A DNA stretch of 64,000 nucleotides. It comes from Aphelenchoides besseyi. Its lineage: Eukaryota; Nematoda; Chromadorea; Rhabditida; Aphelenchoididae. Location of the stretch: positions 6,634,001 through 6,698,000 of the forward strand of contig JAMPIQ010000003.1 in NCBI GenBank assembly GCA_024699855.1, written 5' to 3'. Of this stretch, positions 56,499 through 64,000 are shown piece after piece. The position numbers and the translations under genes were made by a program. The first letter of the stretch is position 1. Each line of letters opens with the position of its first letter. The notes beneath the pieces were generated by a model. That model did no database searches and was not told the DNA's origin. It saw nothing but the letters and a program-made list of their open reading frames with translations.

Positions 56499-56879
56499 CC
56501 TGATAAATTGCGTTCATTAACAATCGGTAATCCCTCGGTAGACCGGTTTTCTTTACTTGCCCGAGACTGGAGTATGGAACCACCCTGCTTCATAGGCAAT
56601 TTTAGTGTCGTTGGCATGAGTCGGCCACGGCACTCGTTCACGTCCCGGTGTAGGAGGTCTATAGTGATCCGAAGACCGCGTGAAGAGCGCTATCCTATAC
56701 CATTGCGGGGTCGGGGTTCGTGGTCGTATGCTTGCATACATAGACCGCGTGGCCCAAGCTAAGCTTGGCAAGATGCTAATTGTGGCAACTTGTTTCTGCG
56801 TAAAGCTGGTAGTGGTGTAAGACCAGATTGCAGCAGAAAGCCCTTGTGGGCGGGGGCGGTGACGCCCCTACCACCCTAC

Positions 56880-56892
56880 GTGACGCGCACGA
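56880..56892 (+). repeat. R4 target-site copy 3
   Basis: GTGACGCGCACGA followed directly by ATGGATTAACGAG, the normal 28S continuation seen in the left copy. Confidence 0.9.
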
Positions 56893-56922
56893 ATGGATTA
56901 ACGAGATTCCCACTGTCCCTAA

Positions 56923-56962
<40 letters not shown>

Positions 56963-56969
56963 CAAAGAC

Positions 56970-57007
<38 letters not shown>

Positions 57008-57200
57008 TGACTTTGTGAAGAATCATGCATGGTGTAGCATAAGTGGGAGTGTTTCGGCACGCCAATGAAATACCACTACTTTCATCGTTTCCTTACTTAT
57101 TCGGTTAGACGGGAAACGCACGCCTTCGCGGTGTGCTTGTGTTTGGTGTTAAGTTCGTGCGAACGGACGACCCGCGCCGAAGACAGTGTCAGGCGGGGAG

Positions 57201-57227
57201 TTTGATAGATGTACCGCCCCAGTCAAA
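57201..57227 (+). other. 17-bp inverted segment in 28S between TTTGA / TCAAA repeats
   Basis: Sense 28S normally reads TTTGA, then CTGGGGCGGTACATCTA, then TCAAA, as in the left copy. Here the middle 17 bases (57206-57222) read TAGATGTACCGCCCCAG, the reverse complement, while flanks match perfectly. The flanks are a perfect inverted repeat, so a hairpin template switch or an assembly flip could both cause it. Confidence 0.9.
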
Positions 57228-57375
57228 CAGTAACGTAGGTGTCCTAAGGTAAGCTCAGTAAGGACGGAAACCTTACGTAGAGTAAAAGGACAAAAGCTTA
57301 CTTGATCTTGATTTCCAGTACGAATACAGACCGCGAAAGCGTGGCCTATCGATCCTTTTGATTTGTAAAGTTTAC

Positions 57376-57422
<47 letters not shown>

Positions 57423-57445
57423 AGCCAAGCGTCCATAGCGACGTT

Positions 57446-57483
<38 letters not shown>

Positions 57484-57525
57484 CGTAGCAGAATGCGCAA
57501 AGCGTTGGATTGTTCACCCACTAAT

Positions 57526-57572
<47 letters not shown>

Positions 57573-57999
57573 TCCTACTGTCGAATTCGTTGTTGCAATA
57601 GTAATCCTGCTTAGTACGAGAGGAACAGCAGGTTCAGACAATTGGTTTATGCGCTCGTCCGATCGGACGCTGGTGCGACGCTACCATCTGGGGGATTACA
57701 ACTGAATGCCTCTAAGTTGGAAGCCCGTCTAGTCAGGTTGACAATACTCTCGTGCCCCGGTGTCGGGCGGTACTCTTATGCGTTGCACTCGCGTGCGGCG
57801 TAGCTCAAACCCCATAGTTGACCTTGCCTCGTGGTTTAACTACCGCTTGGTTGTCGATTCCATACGACTTTGTGTGGTGTAATGTCGGGGTGCAAGATCG
57901 CTTGAATACGACTTGACTACTGGTCAAGGGGTTGTAAGCAGCAGAGCAGTCTTTACACTGCGATCTGTTGAGACTACCCTTTGATCGGATGAATCTGTT

Positions 58000-58888
58000 T
58001 TCGTCCATTTCATTATTGTACCCGCTACATACAGACTTTAGTCCGATTGTTGACTTTCACGACGAGTCAGCAGTTGGACTAAAAACGAAGGTCCGATTGC
58101 TGATTGGGGACTAGTCAACAGTTGGACCCTCTTTTATCAGTCATTTCCCAATTATTGTATTTCGCGTATTCGAACTTGTACTTGTTTTACCAATAAGCTA
58201 GATTTCCATTGAAAACGAATCGGTTATTTCTTCAGAATTGTAGTGGAGTAACGAATGAATTCAAAAGTTGAGTTGGTTGACTGTTTAATAGCACCTGTGA
58301 TTCATTCTTTTTTAATATGAAACAGACAGTTATTTGTAACAATTTGAACCCAAACGAACCGAATTATTCGCATCGGCTTGGATTGAGATGTTGTTGGCAA
58401 TCGTAGAAACAACGATTGCAAAAAATGAAAGTGCATGGGAAATGAGCTTCCGTAAAACAAAACTACTGTTATTTCGACAGTTCACTCTTGAAGGAATTTC
58501 TGGATTACTTTATTGAAGAAACACATAAGAAACAACAAGCTTTGTATCTGAAGACAAAATACTACAAAGAACAAAACATTCTGACATTAATCTTAATAAA
58601 AAAAGATGAAAGTTTTACTGTTAAAACAATTGATTACAATATTTGTGACTTTCGGTAAAACATTTTTCAAGAAAACGGCTATTTCGGATTAACGAGCGGA
58701 CAAGATTAGTCATTCTTCCTGCTGTCCCACAATGGTCGAAGTCGGTAGTTCTTCGGGACTTGGGATAGGAAGCCCTCATGAAAATTCGGATTCTGGACCG
58801 AATGACGTTGCATTGATAACCACATCATATTGGCCAACGAATCTACGGCCCTAAAACAACACCTTGATATTCGAAGCTTCTCATCAAC
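58000..58888. other. Spacer between 28S 3' end and gene X (right)
   Basis: Inverted homologue of 724-1618, well conserved (for example the GTCCAACTGTTGACTAGTCC block). No gene supported. Confidence 0.6.
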
Positions 58889-59923
58889 TTACTCATATTG
58901 GAAACGGTAGATAACTTGGCGAAATTCCATTTCCCTAGCATCATATCCAAATGGCTCCAATTCGTTCTTCCAATTGAACGCGTAGACGATGAGCAAACCA
59001 TCGTTTAAGGTCATTGATTCTATTCGGCCTTCCACCTCAATCGTTGTCTTCTCCCATTTCATCTGTGAAATGTCGAACTTCACAACAGTCGAAACATAGG
59101 TGTTTCGATCAAAGATCCTCGTCAGAAGTTTGGTATTAGTCCACAAAGAAGGAACCTGTAAAACAGAGTATAACTAAGTAACAGATGCGAAAATTACCAA
59201 ACTATTTCTGATTTCTACATTGATCTCCTCCTTGACTTCGTGCTCAGTTTTCGATGCGTCAATCAAGGAAATTTCGTACAACGTTTTTGTGTTGACGATG
59301 GTTTTTTCATCAACTGGAAAACCAAATAATTTACCATCGCGAACTGTGGGCGACCAAAGATCGTAGGGCATGTTGGTAACCTTCAATTCGGAAAGGTTCC
59401 CATTAGCCAAATCGACGGTGTGGGAGTACAAATGGTGGATCGAATGGGCGTTTAAAGTCGTTGGTTGTGCGCGAGTGTTGAGAGTGAAGTGAAGTTCTCC
59501 CAAATAATTGATGGTGTTGATGCGCAAAACAAAATCCATGTCGAATTTGCCGTTGAACCAATATCTTCGGCTATATGTGCCGGTGAACACGATTCCGCAG
59601 ACTGTTGAACTGTCAATGAAGTACAGTGTTTCTAATCCGCAACCATCCGGCTTGTTTTGTTCTCCGATGGCAGAAAAATCAACGTGGATTTCTCTAAAAA
59701 TCAAATGATCAAAAGATTAGAATCTCAAATACTTTTTGGTGTCATTGAAGGTGTCGACAATCCAGTTTATTCGCCTGTCGGATTCAAAGACGATAACAAA
59801 ACGATCTTCAGTGCCATGAGTGTTGCACATATAAGCGGCTCCCATGCTATCAAGTGCGCTAACCAAACTACGTTCTGATCGCGAGAAGGTGCTGTTTTCG
59901 GTCAAACCACCATATGCTGCCAT
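58889..59923 (-). CDS. Gene X, right copy: propeller-like protein, 317 aa
   Basis: Reverse-strand exons 59923-59733, 59693-59198 and 59155-58889 join in frame through 39- and 42-base introns to give 317 residues. It starts MAAYGGLTENSTFSRSERSL and ends IYRFQYE. Successive beta-strand-like blocks (ALDSMGAAYMCNTHGTEDRF, ETLYFIDSSTVCGIVF, RRYWFNGKFDMDFVLRIN, GKLFGFPVDEKTIVNTKTLY, KWEKTTIEVEGRIESM) suggest a beta-propeller of the kind seen in nematode-expanded families with unknown ligands. No signal peptide. Compared with the left copy there is an extra segment near the C-terminus (NWKNELEPFGYDAREMEF), and the proteins have diverged at many positions, so these are paralogues or old haplotypes rather than recent copies. 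The frame is intact here. Confidence 0.65.
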
Positions 59924-60020
59924 TGTTGGGAAAAATCTATAATAGTTAATACTTATTCACAGGATTCGAACACGAACTGAACGCAAAGAAGTTAACAGAA
60001 AATGATGAGATATCAACTCA
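59924..60020. other. Short intergenic space
   Basis: Upstream of gene X and next to the retrotransposon remnants. Nothing recognised. Confidence 0.3.
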
Positions 60021-60240
60021 ACAAAAGCCTTTGACACGATCAGTCACACGGTAATTTGGACAGCGCTGGAGCAATTCGGAGTTGATGGACTAACAATTTG
60101 TATGATTCAACATCTGTACGCAATTGGAACTTCCTCAGTGATGATTGGTAACTCATCGGCACCATTCAACACACAACGGAGAGTTAGGCAACGCGACAGT
60201 CTTTCCCTATTGCTTTTTATCATTACATTGCAGATGGCAA
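60021..60240 (+). mobile_element. Fragment of an older RTE-like reverse transcriptase (5' piece)
   Basis: Reads KAFDTISHTVIWTALEQFGV, then MIQHLYAIGTSSVMIGNSSA and QRRVRQRDSLSLLLFIITLQ, corresponding to RT motifs A and B (usual GVRQGDSLSPLLF) with Gly-to-Arg and Pro-to-Leu decay. The frame differs from that of the element that follows. The downstream fragment at 61586-61935 is probably the other half of the same old copy. Confidence 0.65.
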
Positions 60241-61585
60241 GATCACCAAGCGTTCCGAATGAGGCGACTCCTGGACGCCGCGGAGAAGAGGCGCAGTTTG
60301 AAGAAGTGCAAGAGGCAGCTTCAGCAACAGACGGCGACCATGAGGGCACTCAAGGACGAGGGCGGAGAACGACTAATAAAGAGGATTGACATGGAGAACC
60401 GATGTCTTAAATTCTACAGCACCTTGTTCGCCCCAAAGCGACAGGTGCCGCTGATACGAGATCATAGGCCGCCAATGGAAGTCCCTCCGATTCTACCGTC
60501 CGAAGTCGAGGCGGCAATCCGAAGATCCAAAAACGACAAAGCGCCGGGACCCAATGGAATCACTAACGAAATCCCGAAAGCGGGAACCTACGAGCTCTTC
60601 AAGACGATAGCGGCAGTTTTCGACCAATGCTTGCGCGAGGAAGACGTCCCCACCGGATGGAAAACGTCGAGAACCGTCATCATCCCTAAGAAAGGGGACC
60701 GCGAAGACCTGAAGAATTACCGCCCAATTGCCCTCACGCCCATTCTCTACAAAGTCTTCACCAAGGTAATTCTCAACAGGATCACCAAGCAACTAGACGA
60801 GCAACAGCCGAGGGAGCAAGCGGGCTTCAGGAGAGGCTACTCCACAACCGACCATCTCCAAGCCGTCAACCAAGTGTTGAAGCGCGCTCGCGAGTTCAAG
60901 ATGTCCGTATGCATGGTCTTCGTCGGTTACGAGAAGGCCTTCGACTTCATCGAGATTGACGCAGTCACCAACGCGCTGATCAACCAAGGAGTGGACAGCA
61001 AGTACGCACGGACGCTCCACAACATCAACACCGGCTGCAGCACCACTATCGAACTGTTCTACAATCCCATCAACGTCCCAGTCGGTCGAGGAGTACGTCA
61101 AGATGACACCATATCGCCGAAGCTCTTCACCGTCGCTCTGGAAGACGTCTTCAGGACACTTGACTGGGAGGATAACCGCATCATCATCGATGGAGAACGC
61201 CTGAGTCACTTACGATTTGCCGACGACATCATCATCTTCGCGAACACCGCCGAAGAAGCCGCTTCCATGCTACAGCAACTGAACGACGCAAGCGAAAAGG
61301 TCGGGCTTCGCATCAACAGAAACAAGATCAAGTTCAGAGACGCCGCCCAAGACGCTCGCCAACGAAAGCTCCGATGGGCCGGACACATAGCAAGACGGCA
61401 GGACAACAGGTGGACCACAAGAACGACGTTCTCGTGGCCTTACAACCTGAAACGACCTCTCGGACGACCACCCTACCGATGGAGAAGAGAAGTGGAAGAA
61501 GCCCTTGGCCCAAAATGGCACCAAACTGCCAGAAACCGCGAGTTCCTGAACAACCGACAAGTGCCAACGAAACACAAACGAAGAT
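60241..61585 (+). mobile_element. RTE-like non-LTR retrotransposon, 5'-truncated with internal deletion
   Basis: The frame reads SKNDKAPGPNGITNEIPKAG, LKNYRPIALTPILYKVFTKV, REQAGFRRGYSTTDHLQAVN, VGYEKAFDFIEIDAVTNALI (motif A, with Gly where Asp is needed), GRGVRQDDTISPKLFTVALE (motif B), and LRFADDIIIFANTAEEAASM (catalytic FADD). After GLRINRNK it jumps straight to RQRKLRWAGHIARRQDNRWT and PLGRPPYRWR, the C-terminal block, so about 150 residues usual for RTE at this point are missing without loss of frame. The endonuclease domain upstream is also missing. It is therefore non-autonomous. It interrupts the older RT remnant on either side. Confidence 0.8.
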
Positions 61586-61935
61586 ACTTTAATATGGTCG
61601 TCCTTCCGTCTCTGTTTTATAACTCAGAAGATGCAAAAAAAATTGAACGAAAAATACTCAACATTAAGTTCACTGGCCAAAAATCGGTCGATCACAAGTC
61701 ACGAGAATGAATCCGGCACCAACCATTTAATGATGTTGTGATCGCCACTAGAAGACGAAAGTGGAGATACGGAAAAGATGATGAATCGACAAAATGAAGA
61801 CCGATGGGATCTCCGATTGCTCAATGGATTCCCGCACCAAAACGACTTGGCGCTTGGACCTATGGCAAGACGATACGAAAACGACTTCAAAAAACATGGA
61901 ACAAATCGATGGAAAGCGAAACCCCCCAAATAGAC
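61586..61935 (+). mobile_element. Fragment of the older RTE-like element (3' piece)
   Basis: Reads YFNMVVLPSLFYNSEDAKKI, which resembles the FN..VLP.L.Y.SE.W block between RT and the C-terminus of RTE proteins. After stops it continues with WIPAPKRLGAWTYGKTIRKR and LQKTWNKSME, like an RTE C-terminal end. These should precede the C-terminal block already present in the inner element, so they belong to a different, older copy. Confidence 0.5.
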
Positions 61936-63342
61936 ACTCATTTATTGTCTTGGTTCGCAAATTCAGTTGCAAATTAAAGGAATAAACGGATAAAATAAAA
62001 CTCAACAACTTCGCGGATCGACTGTCGTTGACCAAGTGATCGAACCCAAAAACACCACTTTTGGTTGTGTCGAGTGGACAAACGGGTGGTTAGGCGACAC
62101 CCAATCCGCTGTTTGTCCGCCTGGATTACTGCAAGCCAAAGGACGCTTTTGACTTTAAAGATCGATGCTTCTCTGCCTATCCCACGTACTTTGTGCTTCG
62201 ACAGCATTCTTTGCTTTCGAGATTGGTCACAAACTCGATTACCCAAAAAATAACATTGGTAGTCTACATCTACACAAAAGCCATTGTGTGAAAGCAAAGC
62301 TAACAATTTATAGATTAAACTGGCCGAAATAACTTATATTCGGTATTACAAAATTTACCACAATAACGAAAAAAAGAAAGCTTTTCTAGTTGTTTATGTC
62401 AACCAGTTTGCTTCTGCTATCGAATTTGCTTCTTGACGTCTTCGATGTTTTAATTGTTCTAAATTGCAATCTTGAAATTCACGATCTGTTCTAGACATTT
62501 TTGAATACAAATGTGTTTAATTGGCTTCCATTTATGACGCTGATCAATGAGCGCACTGTTTCATGCACAACTGTTTGAACACCACCACGATCGTCTACTT
62601 CTTCGGAAACGAACCAGGTATTATGGTGAAAGCTGCTTCATCATTAGCTGCAAAGTGGGTTCGATTGAATGGCACGTTGGAGTTTGAAAGAGCAAAACTA
62701 AAATCAACAATCGGACAGAACTGCACGCTCACTGTAAATGTTATGAAGGCATTGGCAATTCGAGCATCACTGCTACTGGTTTGCAACAAAAATAGTGGCA
62801 TTCATATTGACTGACAAACTTCAAGAGCAATACACGAGCTATGGACATCCATTTTCATTGCACACCGGTCTATTTGAATTACAGAGCATGATGAGTCGGT
62901 TTCATAAGCCAAATTGCCTATTTTTTGAAAGAGTTCGGAATTGAGCCAAAAGTCGACTACACTTGAATATTAAAGTCAGATAATCGTTGCGTTGTCGATG
63001 CAAACCCCGATTGAAGGACTCGAAATGAACGTTTACGTTAGTTATGAAACTCAATGCTTGGAACTTTTAAGTGTTTTCAGGAACAACCCGATGACGAAGT
63101 CACGATGTCGAACCACCGGCAAAAATTACTTTATCTTTTGCGTGTCGTTCAACCATCTCGAGGTTTCTACTGGTCATCAATTCCACTAATTTTCTTTCAT
63201 CCACTTGATTCACAGAGATAAACTCTTTGAAACCATCTAGTTGATCAATTAAAGAGAAGTGAGTCAAGATCGCATAAAAAAGCACAATTTGGCAGTATAC
63301 ATCACATCTTGATTTTATTTGTTTCTATCGAAATATTGGATT
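61936..63342. other. 1.4 kb without a supported gene
   Basis: AT-rich. Short frames at 62563-62814 and 62992-63189 have no recognisable domain, splice context or signal peptide. An AATAAA-like signal sits near 61996. Confidence 0.4.
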
Positions 63343-63746
63343 TAATTTTTCGAGTCCAAGGCCGCTGAACTAGCCGCAATCATTTCACCATCTTCGCTTT
63401 TATTCGCTTTACTTTTGCGGTGATGATGATGTTTCTTCTAAAATCACGTTGACAGACAACTTCGAGAACTTACCCTATTGCTGCTGCTTCTATTCCTGCG
63501 ACTGTGGCGTTTATGTTTCTTGCTCTTCTTTTTGTCCGAACTTTTGCTCAAATCCTCGCCATCGATCTCTTCACGAACGTTGAAACTAACGGAGTCAAAG
63601 ATGTAACCCAAAAGCGGTATTCCCGATTCACCACGGGCTTTGCGCTGAAACCGATCAGTTGTTTCGCTGGTGATTTGTAGGTACCGATTTGTCGACTTCG
63701 TAGGCAACGAAGATAAGAAGCAAAGTAAGCGCAACGTATTCCCACA
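63343..63746 (-). CDS. Small single-pass membrane protein with Lys/His-rich tail
   Basis: The reverse-strand ATG is at 63746 and the TAA at 63343-63345, with three exons in frame (intron donors GTACCT after DKS and GTAAGT after SSNR). The N-terminus MWEYVALTLLLIFVAYEVDK is a signal anchor or uncleaved leader. Next is RKARGESGIPLLGYIFDSV, then an acidic turn EEIDGEDLSKSSDKKKSK. The tail is strongly basic: KHKRHSRRNRSSSNR, then KKHHHHRKSKANKSED and EMIAASSAALDSKN. That makes about 107 residues. No family recognised. The His4 run could bind metal, but this is only a composition argument. Confidence 0.5.
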
Positions 63747-63977
63747 TTTCCAGCGAACAGAATCAAACCGACCGGATTTTGACGAGACCAGCAACCAATG
63801 AATTTCTTTTGCTCTTTGAAGTTCACGTCAGATTATGTAAATTTAAGGCTCGTCAACTGCAGTTATCACTATTCAGTCAATCAGTTCAAATGACAGCTAC
63901 TTTTATAGTTGCTTCTAAAACACGTTCCAAGTAACTTAAGTTATATTCACAAAACACAACAACAACAACAATAAGCT
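63747..63977. other. Intergenic and 3' UTR of edge gene
   Basis: The last part (about 63938-63977) is a near-perfect inverted match to the 3' flank of the gene at 9389-9810, including the GTT/AAC repeat. Confidence 0.5.
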
Positions 63978-64000
63978 TAGAATTGAACATTCTCGTAAGC
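63978..64000 (-). CDS. 3' end of a paralogue of the gene at 9389 (cut by window edge)
   Basis: The reverse strand reads AYENVQF and then TAA (63978-63980), identical to the C-terminal codons of the gene at 9389-9810, followed by about 40 identical bases of 3' flank. The rest lies beyond the window. Confidence 0.6.

Larger units (their letters stand above)
50200..56879 (+). mobile_element. R4-like 28S-specific non-LTR retrotransposon, full-length copy (element 2)
   Basis: 6680 bases, head-to-tail with element 1 and flanked by the same 13-base target. The order is an HDV-like ribozyme (50200-50280), a 1.96-kb 5' leader with a 132-base tandem repeat, one long reading frame (52158-56498), and a 380-base 3' UTR ending in a G/C-rich hairpin-like stretch (GGGGCGGTGACGCCCC, 56852-56867) just before the target. 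The open frame suggests it could be active or recently so. Confidence 0.88.
56880..57999 (+). rRNA. 28S rRNA, 3' part after R4 insertions
   Basis: Collinear with the 3' third of the left 28S, from the R4 target through the R1 site (CTAACTACT/ATCTAGCG), the peptidyl-transferase region and the GTACGAGAGGAAC loop to a 3' end near GATCGGATGAATCTG. One 17-base block at 57206-57222 is inverted relative to the left copy and to the canonical 28S. Confidence 0.93.

Noticed and set aside
45626..56879. Single large element with an internal duplication
   Set aside because: A target-site copy at 50187-50199 and a second 5' ribozyme-like start show two separate insertions, and the proteins are diverged.
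62563..63189. Two short forward-strand genes
   Set aside because: No signal peptide, domain, homologue in the window or splice support; could be chance in AT-rich DNA.
1..64000. CRISPR arrays, bacterial operons or phage genes
   Set aside because: The window is eukaryotic throughout (spliceosomal introns, nuclear rDNA, innexin); no regularly spaced short repeats were seen.

Overview
The window reads as nuclear DNA of a nematode. Protein genes have many very short GT-AG introns (about 32-50 bases, acceptors ending TTTCAG or TTTTAG). There is an innexin gene (an invertebrate gap-junction family) and an MSP-domain gene. The 18S rRNA has a nematode-like 5' region, and the 28S rRNA carries R4-type retrotransposons, a group known from nematode rDNA. 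I cannot name the species from sequence alone.

Layout. 1-8975 is a reverse-strand rDNA unit (28S, ITS2, 5.8S, ITS1, 18S, external spacer) with a partial propeller-like protein gene (called X here) at its 28S end. 9.4-39.0 kb is a compact gene-dense region on both strands: a small unknown gene, an ankyrin-repeat gene, an LRRC58-like gene, a BRI3-like gene, DNAJC11, TMEM9, a two-PDZ gene, two tandem small secreted-protein genes, a secreted Lys-rich MSP-domain gene, an SH2 gene lacking the usual Arg, an intron-containing tRNA-His, several uncharacterised membrane or coiled-coil genes, and an innexin. A run of exactly 100 N (39281-39380) marks a scaffold join.

39381-58888 is a second rDNA unit, inverted relative to the first. 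Its 28S is interrupted midway between the canonical R2 and R1 sites by two head-to-tail R4-like elements (45626-50186, decayed; 50200-56879, one 1446-codon reading frame). Three copies of the 13-bp target GTGACGCGCACGA separate them. Each element begins, exactly at the 28S junction, with a sequence that can fold like an HDV-type self-cleaving ribozyme. The same 28S copy has a 17-bp inverted segment that the left copy lacks. Beyond it lie a full paralogue of gene X (58889-59923), a nested pair of RTE-like retrotransposon remnants (60021-61935), a small Lys/His-rich membrane protein gene, and at the very edge the 3' end of a paralogue of the small gene at 9389.

How it fits together: the middle is ordinary housekeeping and nematode-lineage gene content. 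The two rDNA units with their shared neighbour X look like two copies, allelic or paralogous, of one rDNA-containing segment. The right copy has been colonised by 28S-specific retrotransposons that would be co-transcribed with rRNA by Pol I and released by their own ribozymes. Whether the inverted arrangement is chromosomal or a scaffolding choice cannot be decided here, because the N gap lies at the inner edge of the right arm.
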